Shown: positions 26,939-35,848 of the stretch, in pieces
Numbering within the stretch: the stretch's first letter is position 1
Layout: every line of letters begins with the position of its first letter
Assembly (NCBI GenBank): GCA_036494465.1
Contig: DASXOJ010000018.1
Location: 1-64,000 of the forward strand
Reading direction: 5' to 3'
DNA from: CAJCJE01 sp036494465
Lineage (GTDB): Bacteria > Actinomycetota > Actinomycetes > Mycobacteriales > Pseudonocardiaceae
Length of the DNA stretch: 64,000 bases
Position numbers and translations under genes: made by a program
Notes under the pieces: generated by a model
Databases searched by the model: none
Seen by the model: only the letters and a program-made list of their open reading frames with translations
What the model was told of the DNA's origin: nothing

Positions 26939-27030
26939 GGTGTGAGAGCGTCCAGTGACGCTGTGCCGGGGGCGGCTGTGAGCAAGCCGCGCCCGCGACC
27001 CCCAGAGATGTCTGCTGTGCTGTTTCGCTG

Positions 27031-28923
27031 CTATTTCCGGGCGAGAGCGGTCATCACGGCCACGCCCCCAGGGTGCGACCAGTCGGGCGAGCCGACATGT
27101 TGTTGCGGAACACTGGTTTCGGCTTGCAAAGACTTGCCCAAGGCCTGGATACCGGGCAGGAAGGCGTAGTCGAACATGTTGACGCGGTCGAAGATCGGCA
27201 CCACGTCGATCAGCTGGTACTCGACGATCGACTCCAGGACGTTTTCGGCGAGCTGCTCGTCGATGCCGAGGATGCCTGCCGCGTCGGCCGGCGAGACCAC
27301 GTTGCCCTCGACGCAGGACAGCGTGCGGAACGCGTGCTGCTGAAACGGATCCAGCAGCTGGTAGGTGTTGGTGACGCCGACGGCGAGCGCGTTGTGCACG
27401 GTGCCGGGGATGGCACTGCGCAGCCGATCGGTGAGCTGCCTTATCGTCCAGTGTGGACGAAGGCGCAGCGCCGCGATGGCGGAGTTCAGCATGGCAGGCA
27501 GGCCGTCGCAGAGCCGAGCCAGCTCGGGGACTGCCGCGTGGTCGCGGACGATGCGCTGGGCACCGAGCGCGTTGTCGATCATTTCGGTGCTTTCCTGGAT
27601 GCTCAACGGCCGCAGGTCCACCGTGCACAGCGGATGCGTGGAGAGCCTGCGTCTGCTCGCGGCGATGACGGCGCAGTCGGCGTTGGAGGGCAGCAGCGGC
27701 AGCAACTGCTCGTCGGAGACGACGTCGTCGAGCACGACCAGCACCCGCCTGCCCGCTGTCCAGGTGCGGAACATCCGGCTGCGTTCATCGGTCGAGCTGG
27801 GCAGCTGTGCTGACGCCACGCCGCTGGCGCGCAGGAACCCGGCCAGCACCTCACCGGGATCGGCGGGCCTGCCATCGGCCATCAGGTGGGCGTAGAACTG
27901 GCCGTCCGGGTACTCGGCGCGCGCCTGGTGCGCCACGTTGACCAGGAAGGTCGACTTGCCCACCCCGGGACAGCCGTTGACCAGGACCAGTGCGGGACCG
28001 TTGTGGTCCTTCCTGGACAGTGCGTCGCGGACGACGGACAGCTCGCCGCGCCGCCCTGCCATCGCGTCCACCTGCGGCGGCAGCTGCGCGGCCGGTTCGC
28101 TCTTGACGATCCGGATGGGCGAACCGTTCGAAGTGAGGTCGAGGCTGCGGTCGGCGTCCAGGATCGACTTGTGCAGCCGTTGCAACGTGTCCGAGGTGTC
28201 CAGGCCGAGTTCGTTGGCCAGGGCCGCCCTGGTGCGCTGGTAGATCGCCAGCGCCTCGGCGCGCCTGCCGGAGCGGTAGAGCGCGAGCATCAGCTTGGCC
28301 TGGAAGCCTTCGTGCGTGCGCTGCCGGGCCGCGATGCTGGTCAGCTCGCCGAGCATCTCGTGGTGGCGGCCGAGCCGCAGGTCGACCTCGATCCGCTGTT
28401 CCAGCGTGTTCCTGCGGATCTCCTCCAGCCGCAGGATCTCGCCCTGCAACATGGGTCCCGCGGTCATGTCGGCGAGGACCGGCCCGCGCCACAGCCGCAG
28501 CGCCTCGGCGAGCGTCGACGCGGTCTTGGTGAGGTCGCCCGACTCGAATTCGGCCCTGCCACGCTCGGCGAGCTGCTCGAAGCGCAGCGAGTCGAGCCCG
28601 TCGGGGGACAGCGTCAGCACGTACCCGCTCGGCGAGGTTTGCAGGGCGGGCATGGTGGACTGGGCGCGCCGGTAGACGCCTGCCCGGCCGGACGAATCGA
28701 GCCGCAGCAGCTTGCGCAACTGGTAGACGTAGGTCTGCAGAGTGGTGATCACGCTGGCGGGCGGATCTTCCTCCCACAGCTCCTCGATCAGCTGATGGGT
28801 GCGTACGACGTTGTTGGCGCTGATCGCCAACAGGCTCAGTACCCGTCGCAGCTTCGGTGCGGACGGAGTGGCGAGCACCCCGTCGCGAAACACTTCCAAT
28901 GGGCCTAGTACATTCACTTCCAT
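27031..28923 (-). CDS. SARP-family activator with NB-ARC domain, copy 2
   Basis: A 630-residue regulator starting at the ATG at 28923, with GGGGAGGG upstream; the longer frame to 29058 is not supported. Residues 1-100 are the winged-helix domain (SVITTLQTYVYQLRKLLRL), 105-255 the activation domain (THEGFQAKLMLALYRSGRRA), and 290-460 an NB-ARC domain with P-loop GCPGVGKSTF (317-326) and RVLVVLDDVVSD. A helical region follows, without clear TPR repeats. It has the same architecture as copy 1 but is clearly diverged. Two SARPs suggest separate control of core and tailoring operons or a cascade. Confidence 0.93.
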   Translation of the reverse strand: MEVNVLGPLEVFRDGVLATPSAPKLRRVLSLLAISANNVVRTHQLIEELWEEDPPASVITTLQTYVYQLRKLLRLDSSGRAGVYRRAQSTMPALQTSPSGYVLTLSPDGLDSLRFEQLAERGRAEFESGDLTKTASTLAEALRLWRGPVLADMTAGPMLQGEILRLEEIRRNTLEQRIEVDLRLGRHHEMLGELTSIAARQRTHEGFQAKLMLALYRSGRRAEALAIYQRTRAALANELGLDTSDTLQRLHKSILDADRSLDLTSNGSPIRIVKSEPAAQLPPQVDAMAGRRGELSVVRDALSRKDHNGPALVLVNGCPGVGKSTFLVNVAHQARAEYPDGQFYAHLMADGRPADPGEVLAGFLRASGVASAQLPSSTDERSRMFRTWTAGRRVLVVLDDVVSDEQLLPLLPSNADCAVIAASRRRLSTHPLCTVDLRPLSIQESTEMIDNALGAQRIVRDHAAVPELARLCDGLPAMLNSAIAALRLRPHWTIRQLTDRLRSAIPGTVHNALAVGVTNTYQLLDPFQQHAFRTLSCVEGNVVSPADAAGILGIDEQLAENVLESIVEYQLIDVVPIFDRVNMFDYAFLPGIQALGKSLQAETSVPQQHVGSPDWSHPGGVAVMTALARK

Positions 28924-29265
28924 ACTCGCGGACCCTCCCCATGATAGCCGCCGAACGGGTCGAATTTCCTTGAGTTCAATTCGACCGACGAAAATACGAT
29001 GGCACACTATCTCAGGTCGGTCGCTGGAAGGGCGCTGGTAATCCGCTGGTGTCCGCAATTCGGTAAGTGCTACTCGGGTGGTTCACGAAAATAATCTTGA
29101 TCGCGGCGTCGAAAGAATTTAATGGAATAGCAACTCGCGGCAAATATCGATCGTTCACCGAACCAACAATCGGTAATCGGTTGCACGTGCATCCTCCGTC
29201 CGGATAAGACGGTACGCCGGCCCCGAACGGGACCGGCGTACCGGATCGGCGATGCTGCCGCGTGG
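28924..29265. promoter_or_regulatory. Intergenic region upstream of SARP copy 2
   Basis: About 340 bp without a supported gene, AT-richer than the surroundings (for example GGCAAATATCGATCG and GAAAATACGATGGC). The part next to 28923 must hold the SARP promoter. The part next to the P450 gene holds the hairpin listed separately. I could not fix promoter boxes by eye. Confidence 0.5.
29211..29242 (-). terminator. Terminator after P450 1
   Basis: GGTACGCCGG (29211-29220) pairs with CCGGCGTACC (29233-29242); the stem extends inward through CCC/GGG past one mismatch. It lies 24 bp past the stop of the first P450 gene, which reads leftward into it. Confidence 0.8.
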
Positions 29266-30477
29266 TCAGATCAGGCGGACGGGCATGTGCTTGAAGCTGT
29301 TCATGAAGTTGGTCTCCGGCCGGACCGGCTCGGCGGTCAGCCGCATCCTGGGCAGCAGGTCCAGCACCTTCTCCACGAAGACGCGCAACTCCATCACGGC
29401 CAGCGCGTTGCCGATGCAGACGTGCGGGCCACCGCCACCGAAGGACAGGTGCGGGTTCGGGCTGCGGGTGACGTCGAACTCGTCCGGGTCGGTGAAGACC
29501 TCTTCGTCCCGGTTGGCCGACGTGTACCACATGACCACCCGATCGCCCGCTTTCACCGGATGACCGGATATTTCGGTGTCCGCCATGACATTGCGGGCGA
29601 AATGGGTGACCGGCGTGACCCAGCGCAGGATCTCGTCGGTCGCGCCGGACAGCAGGCTCCGGTCGGTCAGCAGCAGGCCGAGCTGGTCGGGACTCTCCAG
29701 CAGGGCCAGCACCGCACCGGTCACCGAGCAGTAGGTGGTCTCACTGCCCGCGGTGATCAGCGTGGTGGCGAACGTCTTGATCTCCTCAAGGGTCAGCTGC
29801 CCGGGGCCGAGCTTGGCGTTCGCCTCGCTCAGCCGGGCGTTGGCCAGGATGGAGAACAGGTCGTCGGTCGGGTCCTTCATCCGCCGTTTCGCCAGACCCT
29901 CGAAGTACTCCAGCAGCAGCCGGAACACGTCCGGCGCGTTCGCCTCGGCCTGGGCGTACTCCGGATCGCCAAGGTTGACCGTCTGGGTCGCCCAGTCGAT
30001 CACCATTCGCCGCTCGTCGTCGGGCACGCCGAGCAACCGGGCCAGCACCTCGAACGGCAGCCGCAGCGCGATGTCCTCGGCAAGGTCGAACTCGCGCTTG
30101 GCCACCGCGGCCGCGATCAGATCGTCCACGATCTCGCCGATCGGTTCGCGCAGTGCCGCCATCCGCGCGGGCGCGAACGCCTTGAACACCAGTTTGCGCA
30201 GCCGGGTGTGCCGCGGCGCGTCCAGGAAGGTGATGATCGGATAGCCGGAGTCGTCCCTGCGCACCGAGGTCATCGTGCTCGGACTGGAGGAGAACGTCTT
30301 CGGGTCCCGCGACACCGTGACCACGTCGCGGTGCCGCATCACGTACCAGAACGGCGAGCCGTCCGTGTCATGCCCCAACGGCAGCCCTTCGTGCCCGCGC
30401 AGCATCCTGAAGTGCTCGTAGGGGATGCCGTTGAGGAAGACCTTCGGATCCATCAGGTCCACGTCTTGGGTTGTCAT
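29266..30477 (-). CDS. Cytochrome P450 1
   Basis: A 403-residue bacterial class I P450. The I-helix oxygen-activation motif AGSETT is complete, the K-helix ExxR is EILR, the PERF-equivalent is the EVFTDPDEFDVTR segment, and the heme loop is SFGGGGPHVCIG with the thiolate cysteine. It belongs to a group close to steroid/linalool-type actinomycete P450s. It needs a ferredoxin and reductase; a [3Fe-4S] ferredoxin is encoded at 54124-54396. It follows P450 2 by eight bases. It probably hydroxylates or forms an ether bridge on the polyketide; the substrate is inferred. Confidence 0.93.
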   Translation of the reverse strand: MTTQDVDLMDPKVFLNGIPYEHFRMLRGHEGLPLGHDTDGSPFWYVMRHRDVVTVSRDPKTFSSSPSTMTSVRRDDSGYPIITFLDAPRHTRLRKLVFKAFAPARMAALREPIGEIVDDLIAAAVAKREFDLAEDIALRLPFEVLARLLGVPDDERRMVIDWATQTVNLGDPEYAQAEANAPDVFRLLLEYFEGLAKRRMKDPTDDLFSILANARLSEANAKLGPGQLTLEEIKTFATTLITAGSETTYCSVTGAVLALLESPDQLGLLLTDRSLLSGATDEILRWVTPVTHFARNVMADTEISGHPVKAGDRVVMWYTSANRDEEVFTDPDEFDVTRSPNPHLSFGGGGPHVCIGNALAVMELRVFVEKVLDLLPRMRLTAEPVRPETNFMNSFKHMPVRLI

Positions 30478-30484
30478 GCGATCC

Positions 30485-31705
30485 TCACCAGGTCACCGGA
30501 ATGTTGGTGAAGCCCTCCATGAACCCGCCGAGACCCCGGGGCAGTTCGTCGCCGGGGACGGCCAGCCGCACCTTCGGGAACCGGCGCAGCAGGCCCTCGG
30601 TGGCGACCTGCAACTCCATCCGGGCCAGCGCGGCGCCGACGCAGTAGTGCAGGCCCGCGCCGAAGGTCATGTGGTGGTTCTCCTTGCGCCGGATGTCCAA
30701 AGTGAACGGATCGTCGAAGACCCGCTCGTCCATGTTGGCCGACTCCTCGGACAGCAGGACGCTGGAACCCTTCCTGAGCACCGTGCCGTCCATCAGCTCG
30801 ATGTCCTCCAGCGCGTAGCGCAGCGTGCCGATCGACGAGCCCATGATCTGGCAGCGCAGCAGTTCCTCGACCGCCGATGGCACCAGGTCGAAATCTTCCT
30901 GGACCTGCTTGACCAGTTCGGTGTGGTGCAGCAGCACCGCGGTGCCGGTGCCGATCTGGCTGGCCGTGGTCACATAGCCCGCGATCAGCAGGCTCTGCGT
31001 CCAGAACTGTAGTTCGTGCTCGGAGAGCCGATTGTTGTCCTCGTCGCGGACCTTGATCAGGCCGCTGATCAGATCGTCGCCCAGGCTGGCCCGCTTGTCC
31101 GCGATCAGATCGCCCAGGTACTGCCACAGGCCGGTGCGGCACTCCTCGACCTCGGCGGGCGGTAGCTTGGTGACCGACAGGAAGCCGTCGACCAGCCGGC
31201 GGAACTTGTTCATGTCCTCCGGCGGCACACCCAGCAGCTTGCAGATCACCCGGATCGGCAACGGGAACGCGAACGCCTCGTTGAGGTCGGTCGGGGTCGG
31301 CCCGTCGGCCATCGCGTCCAGCAGTTCGTCGCAGATCGCGGTGGCGATCGGGCGCAGCCCCTCCACCCTGCGCGCGGTGAACGCCCTGGTGACCAGGCCG
31401 CGCACCCGGGTGTGGGCGGGCGGGTCCGGGTCGATCTGCGGGTCGAGGAACAGATCGTTGTCCGCGGAGATCCGGGCGATGTCCGGCCGGGCGATGTTCT
31501 TGCTCAGCCGCTCGTCCGCGAACAGTGCGCGAACGTCCTTGTAGCGGGTGACCAGCAGGGCGCTGTCGCCGCTGGGCATCCGGACCTCGACGAGGGCCTT
31601 GTCCCGCAGGCCGCGCAGGCCATCGGGAACCTCCATCGGCGGCGTCCAGTGGAACGGATACCGGATGGGGGTGCTCGTCTGCGTGCTGGTCGTCTCCGTG
31701 CTCAT
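30485..31705 (-). CDS. Cytochrome P450 2, I-helix acid missing
   Basis: A 406-residue P450 starting at the ATG at 31705. The ExxR motif (EELLR) and heme loop (TFGAGLHYCVGAALARMEL) are intact. The I-helix motif, however, reads LLIAGYVTTASQIG: where nearly all P450s have Asp or Glu before Thr (AGxD/ET), this one has Val. The acid normally helps proton delivery for O-O bond cleavage, so this enzyme may use substrate-assisted chemistry or catalyse a coupling or rearrangement. It lies 16 bp after the TenA-like gene and 8 bp before P450 1. Confidence 0.92.
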   Translation of the reverse strand: MSTETTSTQTSTPIRYPFHWTPPMEVPDGLRGLRDKALVEVRMPSGDSALLVTRYKDVRALFADERLSKNIARPDIARISADNDLFLDPQIDPDPPAHTRVRGLVTRAFTARRVEGLRPIATAICDELLDAMADGPTPTDLNEAFAFPLPIRVICKLLGVPPEDMNKFRRLVDGFLSVTKLPPAEVEECRTGLWQYLGDLIADKRASLGDDLISGLIKVRDEDNNRLSEHELQFWTQSLLIAGYVTTASQIGTGTAVLLHHTELVKQVQEDFDLVPSAVEELLRCQIMGSSIGTLRYALEDIELMDGTVLRKGSSVLLSEESANMDERVFDDPFTLDIRRKENHHMTFGAGLHYCVGAALARMELQVATEGLLRRFPKVRLAVPGDELPRGLGGFMEGFTNIPVTW

Positions 31706-31721
31706 CTCGTGGAAACCTTTC

Positions 31722-32387
31722 TCAGACCGGCCAGGAAGGCGCGCGCAGGGCGTTCTCGGCGAACGCCCACTCGTAGCGGATGCTGAGGGTGAACTGCTCG
31801 ACGATCTCGGCCCGCTCATCGGCGGAGCTGCGCTCGGCGATCTGGTCGACCAGACCGAGAAACGCCTTCTGGACCACGTCGAACGTTTCGCCCGGGTGGT
31901 AGACGGTGATCCACGGGGCGTACCGCCCACCAGGGGCCTGGCGGGTGAGCAGATCGTCCGCGACGCCGTGGTTGAACAGCACCATCGGCAGCAGGGCGGC
32001 TACCCCGGCGGCCACGGACTTCGCCGAGGCGGCGAGGAAGAACGAGGTGTGCGCGTGCGTGCCGGGGTCGATCTCCGGCGTCGCGGGCACCAGCGGCCAG
32101 CCGTGTTGCGTGGCCAGTTGCTGATAGGCGGAGCGCAGCCGGTCCCTGGCCTCCAGCGTGCCGACGACCGACTGTGCGAGCAGGTAGGCGTGCCCGTCGT
32201 CCGAGGCGGCCGCGGCACACCTTGCCAGCGAGCGCGCGTAGGCGGGCAGCAGGAAACCGGTGTCCTGGATGACGAACCGGCCGAGGGACTCCGGCGGCAG
32301 CGAACCGTCGCGCAGACCGGACCAGAACGGATGGTCTCTGACCTTGTCCAACACCGGCTCGGCGATCGCGAGCAGTTGTTCGTGCAT
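31722..32387 (-). CDS. TenA-like protein without catalytic cysteine, copy 1
   Basis: A 221-residue protein with the all-helical TenA/heme-oxygenase-like fold. PFWSGLRDGSLPPESLGRF and VIQDTGFLLPAYARSLA are close to TenA, keeping the QD aspartate (Asp42). But the thiaminase nucleophile, Cys in the LLPC motif, is Met135 (VAALLPMVLFNHG), and the Tyr of AYT is His (THAHTSFFL). So it cannot be a normal thiaminase II. It precedes P450 2 by 16 bp in the same operon. A new role (oxidase, cyclase or P450 partner) is possible but not shown. A paralog lies at 39539-40198. Confidence 0.88.
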   Translation of the reverse strand: MHEQLLAIAEPVLDKVRDHPFWSGLRDGSLPPESLGRFVIQDTGFLLPAYARSLARCAAAASDDGHAYLLAQSVVGTLEARDRLRSAYQQLATQHGWPLVPATPEIDPGTHAHTSFFLAASAKSVAAGVAALLPMVLFNHGVADDLLTRQAPGGRYAPWITVYHPGETFDVVQKAFLGLVDQIAERSSADERAEIVEQFTLSIRYEWAFAENALRAPSWPV

Positions 32388-32581
32388 CGTCGTCGTCCCC
32401 GTTCACTTCAGAGAACCTTCGAGTCACAGGGTGGCGGCGCGGTCTCGAGGGTCTCTGGTGGACCGAGCAACACCGGGCCTCCGACCGGCCTTCTAGCGAC
32501 CCTCGAACCGGCGTGTCTGCAATGCCTGGGGGGACCCCTGTCCCCGGCAACCACCCGACGCAGGGCTACCAGGGAGTTCGG

Positions 32582-33649
32582 ATGAGCAAGTCGACAGATG
32601 ATCGTGTGGCGCTCAACGCGCAGGAGTTCCTCGCGCCCGCCCTCGGATTCGCCATTTTCCAGATCTCCGCGACCACTGCCCGGCTCGGCATCCCCGACCT
32701 GCTCGGCGAGGGCGGCCGGACAGCGGCGGAACTGGCCGCCGAGTGCGGCACGCACGAGCAGTCGCTGTTCCGGCTGCTGCGCGCCGCCGCCGCCGTCGGC
32801 CTGCTCGAAATGTCCGACGACGGCCGGTTCAGCCTGACCACGCTGGGCAGCATGTTCCGCACCGACTCGCCGACCAGGGCGACCGACGCGGTGACGCTGA
32901 ACTCCTCGGCGCCGGTCTGGCAGGCGTGGGGCGGACTGGCCGACGCGGTGCGCACCGGCGACCCGGCGTTCGACTGCGCACACGGCATGGGCATCTTCGA
33001 CTACCTGGAGCGCGATCCCCAGCTGGCCAAGGAGTTCCACGCCGCGATGGCCTCCGGCACGGAGAGCCAGATCCCGCTGCTGGTGCCGCACTACGACTTC
33101 GGCGACGCCAAGCACCTGATCGACATCGGCGGCGGCGACGGCACCCACCTCGCCGCGATCCTCAACACCGATCCGACCCTGCGCGGCACCGTGTTCGACA
33201 CCGCGAGCGGCCTGCTGAAGGCGCCGTCGGTACTGGCCAAGGCGGGCGTCGCGGACCGGTGCGAGACCGTCGTCGGCGACTTCTTCGCCGAAGTGCCCTC
33301 GGGTGGCGACGTCTACCTGATCAAGAACACGCTGACCGACTGGAACGACGAGTCGTCCATCAAGATCCTGAGCACCTGCCGGCGCGCGATGCGGCCGGAC
33401 AGCCGGATCATGGTCATCGCCACGCTGATGCCCGAGGACATCGCCACCCAGCAGGCCGACGACGTGCTCGCCGCCGCCATTTTCGACATCTCGCTGATGG
33501 TGCTGACCACCGGCGAGGAGCGCACGCTGCGCCAGTACGAGCGGCTGTTCACCGCGTCCGGTCTGAAGCTGGGCAAGGTCACGCCGATCACCCGCACGAC
33601 GAGCCAGCACACCATGCTCTACCACGCGGTCGAGGCGCTCCCCGCCTGA
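32582..33649 (+). CDS. SAM-dependent O-methyltransferase
   Basis: A 355-residue protein starting at the ATG at 32582 (AGGGAG upstream); a frame from 32513 exists. N-terminal helical domain with FAIFQISATTARLGIPDLL and AAELAAECGTHEQSLFRLLR; SAM site HLIDIGGGDGTHLAAIL; ETVVGDFFAEVPSGGDVYLI and KNTLTDWNDESS match the DmpM/TcmO class. The usual catalytic His of the HxxHDW region is replaced here by Thr (NTLTDWND), which may alter the mechanism. It is monocistronic, divergent from the TenA/P450 operon and followed by a hairpin. The methylated position is unknown. Confidence 0.92.
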   Translation: MSKSTDDRVALNAQEFLAPALGFAIFQISATTARLGIPDLLGEGGRTAAELAAECGTHEQSLFRLLRAAAAVGLLEMSDDGRFSLTTLGSMFRTDSPTRATDAVTLNSSAPVWQAWGGLADAVRTGDPAFDCAHGMGIFDYLERDPQLAKEFHAAMASGTESQIPLLVPHYDFGDAKHLIDIGGGDGTHLAAILNTDPTLRGTVFDTASGLLKAPSVLAKAGVADRCETVVGDFFAEVPSGGDVYLIKNTLTDWNDESSIKILSTCRRAMRPDSRIMVIATLMPEDIATQQADDVLAAAIFDISLMVLTTGEERTLRQYERLFTASGLKLGKVTPITRTTSQHTMLYHAVEALPA

Positions 33650-33664
33650 TCTTGCTCGCATACC

Positions 33665-33697
33665 AAGACCGCCCCGGCAGTGCGCCGGGGCGGTCTT
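33665..33697. terminator. Bidirectional hairpin terminator
   Basis: AAGACCGCCCCGGC (33665-33678) pairs with GCCGGGGCGGTCTT (33684-33697) around a five-base loop. It sits between the convergent methyltransferase and asparagine-synthetase-like genes. Confidence 0.92.
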
Positions 33698-33709
33698 CGC
33701 ATGGTGTGC

Positions 33710-35569
33710 TCAGAGCGCGAATTCGACGTTGTAGTGCCGCATCCACGAGTTGAACTGCAACGCCATCTCCAGGTTCATCCGGCTCGGCCAGTCGGTTGCC
33801 GGTCCATCGGGACGGTCCCGCATGGCAGCGGCGGCGGCCGGGTCGAGCACAGCCAGCGCGGGGGAGTCCTTGTCCGCCAGCACGGCGGCGACCTCGCGGT
33901 GCAGCGCCGCCGTGTAGGTCGGGTCCTGAGTGACCGGCCACGGGCTCTTCTTGCGCTCCAGCACCGAGGTGGGCAGCAGTTCGCGCACTGCCGCCCGGAG
34001 CAGCGACTTCTCCCTGCCGTCGAAGGTCTTGAAGGCCCACGGCGCGTTGTACAGGTATTGGACCAGCCGGTGGTCGGCGAACGGCACCCGGTTCTCCAGG
34101 CCGTGCGCCATGGACAGCCGGTCGCCCCGGTCGAGCAGCAGCGGCATCCAGCGCGTCAGGGTCAGGTAGGTGACGTCGCGCATGCGCCGTTCGGTCGCGT
34201 CCTCGCCGTCCTGGTGCGGTGCCTGCGCGAGGGTCTGCCGGTAGGAATCGCGGTAGAACTCGTTCATGTCCAGCTTCTGCATCAGTCCGCGCTCGAACAA
34301 ACCGCGCCCCTGACCGTTGCGCGCGCCCGGCTGGCTGGCCTCGTTGACCACCCACGGGAACGTGTCGCCGTTGACCGCGGCCGGGTTGAACATCCAGTTG
34401 TAGCCACCGAAGATCTCGTCGGCGACCTCGCCGACCAGCGCGACCGTGGACCGCTCCCGGATCACCCTGCAGGTCACGTAGTTGGACGTGTCCATGTCGC
34501 CGAGGGTGGTCGGCGCGTCCTGGGCCAGCAGCGCCGCCAACCGGATCTGCGGGTCCATCAAGTCCTTGGTGTCCAGCACAATGTTGGTGTGGTCGGACTT
34601 GAGCCGCTCGGCGACCTCGATGGCGAACGGCGCGTCCGCCGCCATCCGGACGTCGTCCGGCCGGAATCCCTCGGCGTAGCCCTGGTAGCTGACCACGAAG
34701 GTGCGCACCCGCTCACCGCTGGTCTTCCACAGCCAGCGCGCGGACAGCGCGGTGATCGCGCTGGAGTCCAGGCCACCGGAGAGCGCCGTGCACACCGGCA
34801 CGTCCGCGTTGAGCTCCCGCAACACGATGTCTTCCAGCAGTTCGCGCACCGTGCCGATGGTCGTCTTCAGGTCGTCGCGGTGCTCCTCGGCGGTCAGCTC
34901 CCAGTAGGTCCGGTCGGAGACTCCGTTGCGGCCGAAGACGATCAGGTGACCGGGGCGCAGTTCGCGCATGTCCCGGAACACTGCCTGGCCGGGAAGTTTC
35001 GCGATGGAGAACAGTTCGCGCAGGCCGTCGAGGTCGACCACCGGCCGGACCACCGGATTGGCCAGCAGCGCCTTGGGTTCCGACCCGAACAGGATGCCTT
35101 CCGGGCGCACCGCGTAGAACAGCGGCTTGACGCCGAACCGGTCCCGGACCAGGACGAGCTCCTGGCGCATCGCATCCCAGACGGCGAAGGCGAAGATGCC
35201 CTCCAGCCGGTTGACGCAGTCCAGGCCCCATTCCTGGTAGGCGCGCAGCACGACCTCGGTGTCGCCGCGCGTGTCGAAGTGGTGGCCCCGGTCGGTCAGC
35301 TCGGTGCGCAGTTGCTTGTAGTTGTAGACCTCGCCGTTGTAGACCAGCGCCGCGACGACCTGCCCGTCCCGCTTGGCGATCAGCGGCTGGGCACCTCCGG
35401 CCGGGTCGATGATGGCGGTCCTGGTGTGGCCGAGCCCGACGTGACCGGCCGCCCACACGCCCCGGTCGTCAACGCCGCGCCGGGCCAGCGCGTCGGTCAT
35501 CGCCCAGAGCGTGTCGCGTTGCTCGGCGACGATCTGCCCGAAATCCACCCAGCCGGTGATCCCGCACAT
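33710..35569 (-). CDS. Asparagine-synthetase-type amidotransferase (AsnB family)
   Basis: A 619-residue protein. The start is the ATG at 35569, preceded by AAGGAGG, giving MCGITGW with Cys2 as the glutaminase nucleophile. The N-terminal half is a class II glutamine amidotransferase domain (VYNGEVYNYKQLR, FDTRGDTEVVLRAYQEWG); the C-terminal half is the ATP-pyrophosphatase synthetase domain (CTALSGGLDSSAITALSA). In aromatic polyketide clusters such enzymes (FdmV, XanA/LlpA-type, OxyD) amidate a carboxylate to make a starter amide or a lactam/pyridone ring. It predicts nitrogen in the product. Its upstream region carries an operator-like element shared with the PadR gene. Confidence 0.94.
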   Translation of the reverse strand: MCGITGWVDFGQIVAEQRDTLWAMTDALARRGVDDRGVWAAGHVGLGHTRTAIIDPAGGAQPLIAKRDGQVVAALVYNGEVYNYKQLRTELTDRGHHFDTRGDTEVVLRAYQEWGLDCVNRLEGIFAFAVWDAMRQELVLVRDRFGVKPLFYAVRPEGILFGSEPKALLANPVVRPVVDLDGLRELFSIAKLPGQAVFRDMRELRPGHLIVFGRNGVSDRTYWELTAEEHRDDLKTTIGTVRELLEDIVLRELNADVPVCTALSGGLDSSAITALSARWLWKTSGERVRTFVVSYQGYAEGFRPDDVRMAADAPFAIEVAERLKSDHTNIVLDTKDLMDPQIRLAALLAQDAPTTLGDMDTSNYVTCRVIRERSTVALVGEVADEIFGGYNWMFNPAAVNGDTFPWVVNEASQPGARNGQGRGLFERGLMQKLDMNEFYRDSYRQTLAQAPHQDGEDATERRMRDVTYLTLTRWMPLLLDRGDRLSMAHGLENRVPFADHRLVQYLYNAPWAFKTFDGREKSLLRAAVRELLPTSVLERKKSPWPVTQDPTYTAALHREVAAVLADKDSPALAVLDPAAAAAMRDRPDGPATDWPSRMNLEMALQFNSWMRHYNVEFAL

Positions 35570-35689
35570 GCGGACGCCTCCTTGTCCTCCGTGTCGTGTG
35601 TGGAGCCTGGAAGCGGGTGCTCGAACCGTCCTCGATCGTGACTCGACAGGCGTCCCCGGAGACGGGCGAGGTGTGGACACGGGCCATGG

Positions 35690-35714
35690 TTAGACATAAC
35701 ATAGCCATACATAG
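35690..35714. promoter_or_regulatory. Putative PadR operator, copy 1
   Basis: A 25-bp element reading TTAGACATA, two bases, ATAGCCA, two bases, CATAG matches one at 47284-47308 upstream of the PadR gene at 21 of 25 positions with no gaps. Here it lies between the divergent amidotransferase and FAD monooxygenase genes, within the AT-rich stretch 35690-35780. PadR proteins often bind their own promoter, so these two sites are the best candidates for its targets. Confidence 0.7.
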
Positions 35715-35848
35715 GATGGGTAGCGTAACTACGACTAGTGATATCTTGACGATTAAGAGTCTTAGTTCTAGAGTATTTGTCTAGGGTGCGCTTCTCGCCC
35801 GGTTTCCCCTGCGACGCAACCATGCCGACAACGAGGAAAGAGTCCGCA

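Noticed and set aside
31722..32387. Calling the TenA-like proteins thiaminase II / thiamin salvage enzymes
   Set aside because: The essential Cys is replaced in both copies, and no thiamin genes lie nearby.
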